Origin: Rhinopomastus cyanomelas
Taxonomy: Eukaryota; Chordata; Aves; Bucerotiformes; Rhinopomastidae
DNA: 64,000 bases
Reading direction: 5' to 3'
NCBI GenBank assembly: GCA_013400115.1
Contig: VXBP01003649.1
Span: 1 to 64,000, forward strand
The position numbers and the translations under genes are program-made. The notes under the pieces were generated by a model, which saw only the letters and a program-made list of their open reading frames with translations, was not told the DNA's origin and did not search any database. Below, piece by piece: positions 12,236 through 23,491 of this stretch (position 1 is its first letter; each line of letters begins with the position of its first letter).

Positions 12236-12473
12236 TTATTGAACATATTTAAAGAAATTTGAAATGACTTGTTTTCTCTCAAGATCACCTGGTCTACAGC
12301 AAACTTGCAAAACTTCCCTGACCATAGCACCTACAGCAAAACTGTTAATTCACATATGAGACAAAATGCATGCAACTTTAGAAGTTAAAAACTTTATGAC
12401 TTTATAACACACATTGTTTAAAAAAAGAATTTAAACTGGACAGTTCAAAGGTCAAAAAACACCCTGTCCACGG

Positions 12474-13127
12474 CACAGAATCACAGAACGTTAATAAATT
12501 GGAAGTGGCCTCAAAAGATCATCCAGTCCGATCCTCCACTGCAGCAGGATCCCCTAGATCAAGTCACACAGGAACGTGTCCAGGTGGATTTGAAATATCT
12601 CCAACAAAGGATACTCCAACAACTCCCCTGGGCAGCCCCTTCCAGTGCTCTGTCAGCCTCACTGGGAAGAAGTTCCTTCTCACATTGATGTGGAACCTCC
12701 TATTTTCCCGCTTATACACATTTACCTTTGTCCTATCATTAGATGACATTGAGAAGAGTCTGGCTCCATCCTCCTGACGCCCACCCTTCACATATTTATC
12801 AATATTAATGAGGTCACTCCTCAGGCTCCTTTTTTCCAAGCTCAAGAGACCCAGCTTCCTCTGCCTTTCCTCATAAGGGAAATGTTTCACTCTCTTCATC
12901 ATCTTTGTGGCTCTGCACTGGACTCTCTCCAGCAGTTCTGTGTCCTTCTTGAACTGTGGGGACTCTCTCCAGCAGTTCTGTGTCCTTCTTGAACTGAGGG
13001 GCCCAGAACTGGACAGAATATTCCAGATGCAGTCTCAGCAGGGCAGAGTAGAGGGGGAGGAGAACCTCTCTCCATCTACTAACCACTCCCCCTTCTAATC
13101 CACCCCAGGAGGCCGTTGGTCTTCTTT
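12474..13127 (-). mobile_element. CR1 family A with internal 40-bp tandem duplication
   Basis: Runs from its 3' end at 12474 to 13127 in the ORF2 C-terminal region. The segment 12921-12960 is repeated immediately at 12961-13000 with one mismatch, disrupting the coding remnant. It is otherwise a typical 5' truncated family A copy. Confidence 0.9.
12921..13000. repeat. Tandem duplication, 2 x 40 bp
   Basis: Two adjacent 40-bp units starting 'gactctctccagcagttctg' and differing at one base (tgtggg versus tgaggg). The unit begins and ends in GGG/GAC context within a CR1 copy. Confidence 0.97.
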
Positions 13128-13371
13128 TCAGTTGAAATACATTTGACTTACCTGGCTAGTGAAATTGTTATCCAAAGAAAGTATTGCAGGTAAAACATTT
13201 TTGAAAATTATCTTTGGAATATGGACAGGCATGTTCTAAGGTTGGGATATACATGTTGATGGAATAGTTCAGAAAAAAATTCTCATACAGTGATCATATT
13301 ATTGTAAATAATTTTTTATTCTAAGCTAATTTTTTTTTGGGTGGTTTATACATTTCAACGCATGAGCACGG
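13128..13371. other. Unique AT-rich spacer
   Basis: Short AT-rich spacer between two CR1 copies; nothing recognised. Confidence 0.5.
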
Positions 13372-13555
13372 ACTCAACTAGACACTGGAATGGACTGCCC
13401 AGGGAAGTAGTAAAGTCACCATCCCTGGAGGCATTTAAGAAAAGATTGGATGTGGCATTTAGTGCCCTGATGTAGCTGATGTTCTGGTGTCAGGTCACAA
13501 GCTAGACCTGATGATCTCAGAGGTCTTTTCCAGCCTAAATAATTCTGTGATTCTG
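13372..13555 (+). mobile_element. CR1 family C, 3' tail
   Basis: Contains 'tggactgcccagggaagt', 'ggaggcatttaagaaaag' and 'gatgatctcagaggtctttt', ending 'aattctgtgattctg'. This is an older CR1 type than families A and B, 5' truncated to about 180 bp. Confidence 0.85.
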
Positions 13556-14752
13556 AAGTATTTAAAAGGAAAATGCTTAGTTATAAGGACTTTTCCTTCA
13601 CTCTTTTTCATATGATTGCTAAATGATTATACGGGATAAACTGATCTGCTGCACATGGCTGAGCCTGTCAACTACAGAGAGAGAAACCTTTCTGTTTAGG
13701 GTTGAAGATGCTGAATTATCTGCTGTTAATGCTAACGGAACTTTCAGGAACTTGTCAGTGATGCCTGGCAAACCCAGCAAGCTGAACTGTCTGACAAGAA
13801 CTACAATGAAATGGCTGCACATCATTGAGTTTATAACAACGAAATGAGCTGTAACAGACTACTTCTTCAGGAAGGAGAACTACCTTTTACTTATGAATAT
13901 CTAAAATCATACCACTTGAAAACATATCCTGTGTTTTCAGTATGGAAATTTTATTGATAACAGATTCCTTTCTGCTGACACCTTAATTTTCTTTTAACAC
14001 TGGTAGTTCTTCGACAGTTCTTATTTTTATGCCATGGTTTTTCAGGTAAACAAAGAATTCAGCTAATGGCATTTTTCTGAGATTTGACAGCTTTTCCAGA
14101 TTTCATTTCTTTGACAATTTTTAAGCTAGTAACCCAGTAATAGGAAACACTACAAAACAAGGCACTTCTGACAAAGTATACATGGCTTTTGAACATTCTG
14201 TGAAAGCCATTCTGAAATAGTATATTGCTGCTGGAGATGGTTTTGAAGCCTTGAATAAATGTATCTGCACATGTAAACCTACTCCATTTGACTTGAACAC
14301 CCATCTGTACTACACTGGGTAAATGAAGGTTCTGCATTTTCTTGTCCTTTTCTTGCTCACAAGCTCCACAGTTTAGAAAGAGATATGACTGTATACTGAA
14401 ACAGAAACAGCATATTTTTATTGATTTGAAATTTATAAATATGAGGTAAAAGTTTAGAAATTACATTGTCTTGTTATCTTTATTTTTAAAAAGGTATTTT
14501 AGCTTTAGACTATCTAATAGAATGACTGAGCCTTTTTTAAAAAAAAACCAAAGTTCTTGTGCAGCAGCACATAAAAACTTTCAGCTTGCCTGCTCCTTGT
14601 CTTGGAGTCTGGTCCTTAGCAATCATGAGCCATTTTTCATCCATTCCTGCTTATGCTTTGATGAGATACATGGTGTCAAACCATGACCAGAATTTTATCT
14701 ATTCCCCAAGCAGAGACAGTGTTTTAGTTAAACTCTGCATAGAGACCTCAGA
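13556..14752. other. Unique sequence, no gene seen
   Basis: Two frames on opposite strands overlap at 13619-13847 (74 and 68 residues). Neither resembles a known family, so I treat them as chance. Nothing else is seen. Confidence 0.45.
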
Positions 14753-14820
14753 TTCACAGAATGATTGAGGCTGGAGAAGATCTCCAAGATCATCAAGTCC
14801 AACCTATGACCTAACATCTC
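14753..14820 (-). mobile_element. CR1 family C, 3' terminal fragment
   Basis: 'ttcacagaatgattgaggctgg' followed by 'gatcatcaagtccaacc' is the minus form of an old CR1 tail. Similarity fades after about 14820. Confidence 0.75.
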
Positions 14821-15497
14821 CACAAAGGTAAGATGAGCTTCAGTCTTTCTTGAAATCTACAGAAGTTAGATAAAGGCAGGTAAAGACTAAACCCGTGTTT
14901 ATAGATGAAGAACGGGAGAGAAAAAGTTACAGGGAAATGTATGAAAAATGCTTTTCAAATGAGAAATCATTGGTGAAATTGCTGTGGGAATTTGTAACTC
15001 AGGTCTTGTAAGGAAGCCAGAGTCAGTGGAGTGCTGTTAAAGCATCATTAGCTCAACATTTTAGTTTTCCCTAAAATAGTGTATCTTCCTGAGGTCCCTA
15101 AAGGATTAATTTATTCCTTTAATCCCTTTCTTCTGTAACTATTGAAAAGAGGGCATCAGAACTATAAACATTAACAGGACTTCTGTTAATGTTTAATGAG
15201 AGATTAATTTCCGCCTCTTAAATGTCTTTTTACCTCCCATCCAAATAAGACAAACAGCATCGGCCATGGTTGGGTACTTGCTCATGTCTCAGTCTAAATA
15301 TGAAAAATAACCCCATGCATTCTGAAATATCCTTATGGCTGTTCCTTCTTTTCTAGGCTCAGGACTGCCTGATCTGAGTTGGTGTAAGACGATTGCTGTA
15401 TTTCCCCTGAATATTGATCTATGCTTTCATAAGTCTCATGCATATCCACAATCCTTTGTGTTGTGTTGGGCGTGCTAGTCTCAGGCACATGAAAAGA
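14821..15497. other. Unique sequence with a short perfect hairpin
   Basis: No gene seen. A perfect inverted repeat with 12-bp arms (AAACATTAACAG / CTGTTAATGTTT) and a 5-bp loop lies at 15166-15194. Confidence 0.55.
15166..15194. repeat. Perfect inverted repeat, 12-bp arms
   Basis: Arms at 15166-15177 and 15183-15194 with loop GACTT. Base pairing is exact, but the arms are AT-rich and no function is evident. Confidence 0.95.
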
Positions 15498-15690
15498 TTA
15501 TAGAATCATAGAATCATTAAGGTTGGAAGAGATCTGCAATATCTCCATGTCCAACTGTCCAAACCCACCCCACCCTGCCCACTAAACTCTGCTCCATAGT
15601 GCCATACCTGCACACTTTTCTAACCCCTCCAGGGACAGCGACTCCACCCCCTCACTGGCCAAACTGTTGCTGCCCTGTGCTCACCCCTCA
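15498..15690 (-). mobile_element. CR1 family C, 3' fragment
   Basis: Begins 'atagaatcatagaatcatta' and 'aggttggaagagatctg', then 'cctccagggacagcgactcc' before decaying near 15690. An old, 5' truncated copy. Confidence 0.85.
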
Positions 15691-16088
15691 AGACACACTT
15701 CCAGGGTGGTGGAGAGGGAAAAGACGTGCCTGCTGCAGCTCAGGCCCAGCCCTGGCCCAGATACCTGTCCCGCTCTGCCGCAGGGAGGGATCTGTCAGGT
15801 CAGTGGCAGCACTGGCTTCAACCCAGCCCAATCGGGAGCTGGTGCCATGGACCAGAGAAGCAAGACCTTAGTGTCGATCTACCATCACCCCCATCACGGA
15901 GCAGCCATTCAGCAACCCGTGGTGAGCTGAAGAGATTATTCCCTTTCCCCCTGTAGCTGAGGCAGGAGGAGAGAGAAGAGGGGATGGTCATGGAACCCTC
16001 TCGGCTGCATTTGTGGAGTGTGGGGGGGCCCTTGCTGACTGGCCATGCGGTTGGTCTTCATTTTGGGTCCTGCATGTGGCCGGGGCCA
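15691..16088. other. GC-rich segment of unknown origin
   Basis: Locally GC-rich with several CpG sites and overlapping open frames around 15599-15956 that partly read through CR1. None matches a family I know. It could be an old repeat or a regulatory stretch. Confidence 0.3.
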
Positions 16089-16751
16089 TGTGGTCACCAC
16101 TGCCGCCATGTTAGAGAGCTCTGATCAGCAGGAAGAGAGACTGTTTGTAATTTCTGCTGCTGAGGAAAACTGGGGATGCTCAAATATTATGGAGAATTTC
16201 TCTGTGTTTAGCTGAAGGAAGCAGAAGGACTCGAGACTCCTTAAACCTTGGGCATCAAAGACAGAGTCTGGGTTCTTTGTTTGAAAGCATGTCTCCTGCA
16301 TCAAGGGATGCAGTTCAGGTGCTGAGGAAACAGGCCTGCCCGATCAGCATTGAGCTGGAGAAGCTACACTGAAGAACTGAAGAATTCACCAGTCTGGACA
16401 GCAGGGATGACACTTGAATAATAGAAAGGGCTGTGATACTCATTTCTAGTCAACTGACATGTTCTTTTCCCAGGTCTCTAATGTGAAAAACCCAAGGACC
16501 GATATGATAGTGATCTCCCACTGCATTTTTCTCAGAATGTGTGATGACATTTGTGACACAGTTTCTAGTTTGTGTGCACTAACTTGCTTAACCTTTTCTT
16601 CTTTTCTGTATACAGTTACAGAGTTAATAAACACTTTTCCATTTTCCCTAAGCTATCCATTGTCTGGCAAATTCTATCTGAGATCTCACCGAGACCTAAC
16701 TGCTTTGTTTTCTTTTCCTTTATCTTTAATTGTGGTCTTGAACTGACCACA
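16089..16751 (+). mobile_element. Possible old solo LTR
   Basis: Bounded by an exact 8-bp inverted pair, TGTGGTCA at 16089-16096 and TGACCACA at 16744-16751, as expected of LTR ends (TG...CA). An AATAAA lies near 16626, about 125 bp from the right end. No target-site duplication is evident (ggcca versus aagtg), no clear TATA box is seen, and I do not recognise the sequence. Chance termini cannot be excluded. Confidence 0.25.
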
Positions 16752-17684
16752 AAGTGCCAATCCAAACATAAATTAATACACAACTCTTTCATTTAAATAT
16801 TCTTAATGCAAAGTCATAATGTTGTTTTATGATATCAGTACAGCAACACAGTTGGTAGCAATTTTCTTGAAAAAGGAAACTTCTTTCATATATGTACAAG
16901 CCCCAGTAACAGACCACAAGAAAACAAATCTAAAATCACCTTTACGTCAGCAGACGCAAGATACCACTACTAAAAAGTTTTTCTGTATTCCTGCTGAAGA
17001 CCTGAAGTAGTTAAATGATTATGTTAACCAACCTAAAGAAATCATCTCACACTCCAGTACATACAAATTATTCTGTAGTGTTTCTTGTTGTGCATTCTTT
17101 TAACTATGAAAATAAAATTTTAACTCCAAAACTTCAATTTCCTCTTAGGCATAGACTCTTTTAATAAATACAATGTGAAACAAAGACATTTGCTAACATA
17201 ACCATGATAAATAGCTATGAAAGTAACTACAGGAGGCTAAATGAAATGGCTATAATTTCTTTAAAACTGCCACAGAATATTCACTACAAACATCTTGCAG
17301 AACATATCCGGCTCTCAAAAGCATAACAAGAAAGTTCTCCCATCATCACTCCTGTAGCACATAATGTTTTGGGTGCTGAACTACACACACCCAAAACTGA
17401 ACTCTTGAAAAACAAGAGGTTATGTTTTTAAATAGTTACAATGTTTAGTACTTTAAGATGAAGTGGCATCACTGACAGCTGGATGCTACCAATGGATTAA
17501 GTAAACAGAAAACTAAAGTAAACGTCAGAGCTGATTATGCTTTTTCTGTTTTGGCAGCTTCTGTTTAGCTGTGGAAGTAGTGTAAAGATTTCAGATAGCT
17601 GCTCTAGATATCAGATAGAACTAGAAAAGAAATGCAGAAGGGGACTAACTATGACCCTTTTAGCGAATAACTTCATTTGAGAAC
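16752..17684. other. Unique AT-rich sequence
   Basis: Short chance frames only; no recognised repeat. Confidence 0.5.
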
Positions 17685-17935
17685 AAACTCCTCTTACCCA
17701 ACTCTCCAGCCTGTCCAGATCACACTGCATGAAAACACAGCCCTGTAATATGTCAGCCACTGCTCCCAGCTTTGTACCATCAGCAACCCTGTTGAGGGGA
17801 CACTGTCCTCTTGTCCAGGCCATTGATGAATATGTTGATCAAGACCTGGCCCAGTGCTGGCCCCTAGGGAACACCGCTGATCACAGGTCTCTGGCTGGAC
17901 CCTACACTGTTGATAACGACTCTCTGAGATCCATC
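17685..17935 (-). mobile_element. CR1 family C, ORF2 internal fragment
   Basis: The reverse complement reads through the block before FINDLD ('gggccaggtcttgatcaac'), then the position of FADD ('gctgatggtacaaagctggg') and the following conserved 'gatctggacaggctggaga'. It has neither a 3' tail nor a 5' end, so it is a decayed relic. The catalytic Asp pair is not preserved. Confidence 0.8.
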
Positions 17936-18772
17936 AAACAACATCAAATGAAAAGACTCCAAAATAACATCACAGAAGGCTGTGTAAGTACCTGCAAGGT
18001 ATGGTCGAGGCCCTCCAGCATTATGTGCATGGTCAGTAAGCAGGCTGTCATCACTGTGACTGCAATGGCCACATAGGGACTGGTCTCGTCAGAGTATCCT
18101 TATCACATCCCTGATACTCTTCACGTTATGTATTTATACCTTATACCACTGGATAAATATTTATATCTTAGATTAAACATAATGAAAAATAATATTAAGC
18201 TGCTGTAGAAGTTTGTACTGCTGTCTCATTATCAGGAGTTTTTTCACTGGCCTCAGAATTCCTCACTCATCTGCTGAAAATCTGACTAGCACCTAACTTT
18301 GAAGACACAACCAGCTCTCAACAATACATTGGTATGTCAGACTCAGAGGGCTAATTTGCCTCATTTTAATACCATACATATTCCAAATTACCTTATTAGA
18401 GTACAGAACTGGGACAAAAACCGAATTAAGTGTCTCCTTTCAAGTTGTGGCTCCTGTCTTTAATACATAACCATGGCCTTTTTTCAAGATAACAGCTAAT
18501 CAGTAATGGAATCGGAGAGTCAATGCGGCTCAAGTCAGTAAAAAATGCCAAAAGAAATACAACTTAAAGCACAGGGTAAACAGCTCAATTCCTCTGAAGT
18601 GCAGAAAGAAAACAAGATTTACAAAGGATATACACACACTTTCATGTTTCTGTTGGGTAATTATGTCTTTGTGAGCACATTTCCATTTGCTTCTTTACAT
18701 CAATTAAGCCTAAGCCCTCCTTTCAGAAGATGTGTTTTCAAAAGGTCCAAAGTGAGTGTAATAACAGTTAGC
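17936..18772. other. Unique sequence, no gene seen
   Basis: Nothing recognised; chance frames only. Confidence 0.5.
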
Positions 18773-19175
18773 AGAATCACAGAATTTCACAGATTTTCAC
18801 AGAATCACAGAATGTTAGGGATTGGAAGACACCTCGAAAGATCATCCAGAACAATCCCCCTGACACAGCAGGATCACCTAGACCAAGTCACACATAAACA
18901 TACCCAGATGGGTTTTAAAGGTCTCTAGAGAAAGAGAATCCACAACATCCCTGGGCAGCCCCTTCCACAGCTCTGTCACAGGGAACAAATTCCTTCTCAC
19001 ATTGATGTGGAACCTCCTTTGTTCCAGCTTACACCCATTGCTCCTTGTCTTATCATTAGATAACACTGAGCAGAGCCTGGCTCCATCCTGCCAACACCCA
19101 CCCTTCACACATTTATTAACATTAATGAGATCACCCCCTCAATCTCCTTTTCTCCAAGCTAAAGAGACCTGGCTC
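18773..19175 (-). mobile_element. CR1 family A with expanded terminal repeats
   Basis: The 3' end shows four 8-10 bp terminal units (agaatcac, agaatttcac, agattttcac, agaatcac) at 18773-18808, longer than neighbouring copies. The body runs through the 3' UTR to about 19175. It is 5' truncated before the ORF2 coding end. Confidence 0.9.
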
Positions 19176-19686
19176 CCTCTCATTAAGTGAATTAAAATAA
19201 CACTGCTCATGAGTGCCATTTTTTCCCCAACCATTTTCCAAAATAGTAGTAAACCTCAAAATCAGCATAGTTAGCTACTACCCCTACAATCAATCTCAAA
19301 TTATAACCATGTCCTTACAAGTTCATTGGAGAAGTATAGGCATTTTTTCCCCCTGCAGCTGCTCAAGTTCCTCTTATCAATCGTGTCAATTACTGTATTT
19401 ATGAAGCAACTTTAACACGTGTTACAACTGGGCTTGGTCAGCACTACTCCTTATTACCAAGTCAATGAAATCACCCCAAAGAGAATTTAACTGAATAGGA
19501 AATGAATGCATTTGTTTGCTGTATGCTCGAGTAGGAAAGCATCATGTTAACAACAAGCAATTTAGGAGAAGGAAAGCTGTTGAAAAGGGGTATTATTTAA
19601 CTCATAAATTATTAAACCCATAGTTTGACTAACATTGACCTAAGAAAAAATTAATTAATCTACCATAGATATTTAGTTTTGGATTA
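19176..19686. other. Unique AT-rich sequence
   Basis: Nothing recognised. Confidence 0.5.
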
Positions 19687-20041
19687 CAGAATAACAGAAC
19701 ATTAGGGATTGGAAGGGACCTCAAAAGATCATCTGGTCCGATTCACCTGCCACAGCAGGATCACCTACACCAAGTTGCACAGGAACATATCCAGGTGGGC
19801 TTTAAACATCTCTAAAGAAGGAGACTCCACAACACTCCTGGGCAGTCCCTTCCAGTGCTCTGTCACCCTCACCATGAAGAAGTTCCTTCTCATATTGATG
19901 TGCAACCTCCTATGCTCCAGCTTACACCCATTTCGCCTTGTCCTATCATTAGATGTCACTGATCAAACTCTGGCTCCATCCTCCTGACACCCACCCTTCA
20001 CATATTTATAGACGTTAATGAGGTAATCTCTCTCACTCCTT
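19687..20041 (-). mobile_element. CR1 family A, 3' UTR copy
   Basis: The 3' end at 19687 (agaataacagaacattaggg) leads through the 3' UTR and stops near 20041. Typical 5' truncated family A copy. Confidence 0.9.
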
Positions 20042-20634
20042 TTAGCATCATGTGATTATTGGTGGAACTGGCATGAAAACAAATGAAATTAACATTTTAC
20101 CCAGAAGTTGAATTCAAGAGGGATGATTTTAGTTGTTACATAATGTCAAGCTCTGTATTTAGCTGTGTCATTTGGATTTTAAAACCACATAGCTACACTT
20201 AATTTTCTCCTAATGTTCTGTCCACTTTTAATGGTGTTTAGCTCATTATGTTAATACTTTTCCCTGGAAGATTTATTAATTGGGAAGCACAGCACAAGTG
20301 CAAAGAAGTGAAACAATAAAATCCTCATCCACTTTAAACCACAAGTTCAAAAACATTAAATGTGAGAAGAGCTTCATGTACTAAGGAGAAGGGCATTTCA
20401 ACTTTGTATAAAAGGTTAGAATAAGCTGCATGGCTACTGTGAGCAATATATTGTAAGCAGAATATGAAGTGTTTATTACCAGGTTCCCTTTTGGTAGAAG
20501 AAAGATCAAGAACAGTAAGTCCTCAGCCACAGACCCTCAGTTCATTCTGCTCAACTCAAAGCACTTAACTGAAAGCCCTATGAGAAATACATCTGTTTGT
20601 GGCCTTTTTTATAACCAGTGATGAGATGACCCCC
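20042..20634. other. Unique AT-rich sequence
   Basis: Nothing recognised before the gap. Confidence 0.5.
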
Positions 20635-20677
20635 NNNNNNNNNNNNNNNNNNNNNNNNNNNNNNNNNNNNNNNNNNN
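20635..20677. other. Assembly gap (43 N)
   Basis: Unresolved bases flanked by CCCC on the left and CGCCCC on the right, suggesting a GC-rich or homopolymer tract that sequencing failed to cross. Frames spanning it are meaningless. Confidence 0.98.
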
Positions 20678-21179
20678 CGCCCCACAATGCCTCCAGCGTG
20701 AATCTTTGTCCAATTAAAGGCAGCTGTTCCTTTTCATTGACTACGGTGACTAAGCTTCTAACTCGGATCCTTAAATTAAGTGCGTAAAGTAGGATGAATC
20801 TGAGTAGTAGAATATGACAGACAACTTTTCCACTGTGTTCCACGTGCAAAAAATAATTTTGTTCATGTTACCAATGTTCCTCTGAAGGCACAAAAATTTA
20901 TCTTCCTTTATCTACTCAAAAGATGTTTGCAAGAAAGTCTGCCAACCCTCCTGCGGTTGATTAACCTTGGCTGGCAACTGGGTGCCTACTTCTCATTGCT
21001 CACCCTCCTCAGACAGAGCGGGGGAGAAAATAACGTGTAAAGGCTTGTGGGTGAGGATAAAGGTAAGAGAACTTGTTTATCCAGTTACTGTCATGAGCAA
21101 AACACATTTGACTTAGGGAAAATTGATTTAATTTGTTGCTAAATTGAAACTTTTATGTAGATTATAAGAAACTTCATCC
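20678..21179. other. Unique sequence
   Basis: No gene or repeat recognised. Confidence 0.5.
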
Positions 21180-21660
21180 AAGCCCCTTTTCCCAGGCTCA
21201 ACTCCATTCTTTCATTCCTGACTCTCCTCCATCCTTGCTCTATCAAAAACATAATGGGGAATTGGGGGTTGCAGTCAGCACATGACAGTTCTTGTCTGAT
21301 GCTTCTTTCTCTTCATCTTTTCCCTCTGCTCCACTGCGCGCATGTCCACTTGCTGTGTTGCAGCATTCTCCATGGACTGTAGAGCGCACATCTGCTCTAG
21401 CATGGAGCACCTCCTTATCTTCCTCCTCTGACCTCAGTGTTTGCTCTGCTGTTTCTCACACTTTTATTTCTCTCATTCTCTGTCTGTGCAGAATCTTCTG
21501 CCCTTTCTTGGGCTTTTTCCCCCAAGGAACTCACCGTGGCTGACCAGCACAACTGTGCCCTGTGGCTGGGCCATTATATCCTGTTGTGTCCAGCACATAT
21601 CCACCCCTACAGGCCCTCGCTACCCATGCCTTGACATGTAAATACAATACACCTCCTTTT
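21180..21660 (+). repeat. Pyrimidine-rich interspersed repeat, possibly ERV-derived
   Basis: A run of texts such as 'atggagcacctccttatctt', 'tgacctcagtgtttgctctg' and 'ccctcgctacccatgccttg', followed by a tail 'aaatacaatacacctcc'. From memory it resembles a dispersed bird repeat linked to endogenous retrovirus remnants, but I cannot confirm the family. Overlapping frames at 21292-21641 are unlikely to be genes. Confidence 0.35.
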
Positions 21661-21673
21661 CCTAGACTGATTA

Positions 21674-21773
21674 AAACATATTTAGTGAGTCATGTCAAGA
21701 GTGTAGATCTGTTGTGGTTTGAAAATTGCTAGCATTTTCAAACATTTAGTGGGTCATGTCAAGAGTGTAGATC
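21674..21773. repeat. Spaced direct duplication of about 35 bp
   Basis: Copy 1 at 21674-21709 and copy 2 at 21740-21773 share 'catgtcaagagtgtagatc' and the preceding 'tttagtg' part, differing by a 2-bp indel and one substitution. Confidence 0.9.
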
Positions 21774-22274
21774 AAAACTTTGTATTATTCTAGAAAGGAC
21801 ATTAATCAGTCAAAGGCAAGAGTTTTCTCATTCATTTGTCTTTCTGATAGCTCAGTTTATCTATAAGGTCAGAGTTTTCATTCTTACTGGTGGGACTTTT
21901 TAGTTCTGGATGAAATAGCTGTCTGATTTCCCCAAAACACAACTTTCAGGATGTAGCACTGAGCTGAAGGTATTCTCTGTGCTGTTAAACAGGCAGTTAC
22001 TTTCATCCTGTGCTTCCAGAACTGACAAGCCTGTTTCTTTTAAAAAGCAGTGGAGATGATGATGTACACATGGGCATTTTTGCCTTAGAAACACTAAAGG
22101 AATCTGTAGGTATAAACTCTAAGCTGAATGAAAATTATTTTTGAAAATGACCTCAAATGAGTCAGGTGACTCAGTTTGTACAAGGGCAAAAATGTAGTAG
22201 GTAAATTCCACTCTAAGATAATGTACACAGCTGTACAGGTAAAGTGTGAGCAAATATAATTAAGATCAAATTAA
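21774..22274. other. Unique sequence
   Basis: Nothing recognised. Confidence 0.5.
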
Positions 22275-22602
22275 GACTCATGAATGTTTATAAATAAGTG
22301 AAGGGTGGATGTCTGCAGGATGGAGCCAGGCTCTTCTCAATGCCATCTAGTGATAGGACAAGGAGCAATAGGTGTAAACTGGAACACAGGAGGTTCCACA
22401 TCAATGTGAGAAGGAACTTCTTCCCAGTGAGGGTGACATAGCTGCCCAGAGGTGTTATGGAGTCTCCTTCTCTGGAGACATTTAAAACCCACCTGGATAT
22501 GTTCCTGTGTGACTTGGTCTAGGTGATCTTGCTGTGGCAGGGGGATTGGACTAGATGGGCTTTTGAGGTCCCTTCCTATCCCTTATGTTCTGTGATTCTG
22601 TG
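22275..22602 (+). mobile_element. CR1 family A, 3' UTR copy
   Basis: Runs from 'aatgtttataaataagtgaa' to the terminal 'gtgattctgtga'. About 15 bp ('gagcactggaagggg' in other copies) are deleted near 22440. Confidence 0.9.
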
Positions 22603-23376
22603 AAATAAGAATGCAGTCCACAAATATCACCGCTGATTCGGCTGTTGGTTACTTTTGGTGCTTTTTGACCTTATGGATGGATGGTTGGAAACAAAATTAA
22701 AATTAAAAAGAAATTAAAATCTGTTCAAAATATCTGCTGTTTCTTCAGAGCTTCTGCTGGATTAATCTCTTCTGGAAGAATCTAAAACTCAATATCTTTC
22801 CTGCTGCTGAGCTGGACAAGCTTCAGGTTCTTTTCTAGGTGCCTTTTCCAGATTACACAGCCTTTCTAAAGCTTCACAGGGCTCAACTATGAAGATGTCT
22901 GACCTATAATCTTGAAGCTCAAACCAACTTAAAAGTGGTAATGAAAAGCTTACACTGCCAGCACTGCCAAGAGGAACCAATTTTCTTTGCATCCTTGTCC
23001 TAATTTAGTAAGGGCTGTGTTTCAAAAGCATGAGGTGAGACTAATGGAGTCTAATTTCAACAACACTGGTAGTTTAATTTTTGCCTAGTTGTTATTTATT
23101 ATGTGGTTAATGCAGCATAATCAAATAAATACTTCTAGGAAAGATATAGTTCTGCTTTTACATGCAAAGTTCTCTGTGATTCTTGGGTTATTACAAAGAG
23201 ATTCTGCTACTAAGAGGAGTTAATACAGATGCATGCATTTTATAAAATTCAGAAGCACATTTGTTGCACTAGAAGTAGTGGCTAAACCTCTTTCACGGTT
23301 ACTGATGGCTATCAGGTGCCTCAGCTGAAAGGCTTGGCTGGTAAGCTTCCCTATTTCTGGTTTCAAATTGTATGGT
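22603..23376. other. Unique sequence
   Basis: Short 'ggatggatgg' run near 22676; otherwise nothing recognised. Confidence 0.5.
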
Positions 23377-23491
23377 AAGCCTGGATATGTTCCTGTGTGA
23401 CTTGGTCTAGGTGATCGTGCTCTGGCAGGGGGATTGGACTAGATGATCTTCCGAGGTCCCTTCCAACCCCTAATGTTCTGTGATTCTGTGA
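23377..23491 (+). mobile_element. CR1 family A, 3' terminal 115 bp
   Basis: From 'cctggatatgttcctgtgtg' to 'gttctgtgattctgtga'; close to the family consensus, so probably a relatively young, extremely truncated insertion. Confidence 0.9.

Noticed and set aside
15599..15956. Three overlapping plus frames of 76-90 residues
   Set aside because: Overlap in different frames in GC-rich DNA and partly read through a CR1 tail; no protein family recognised.
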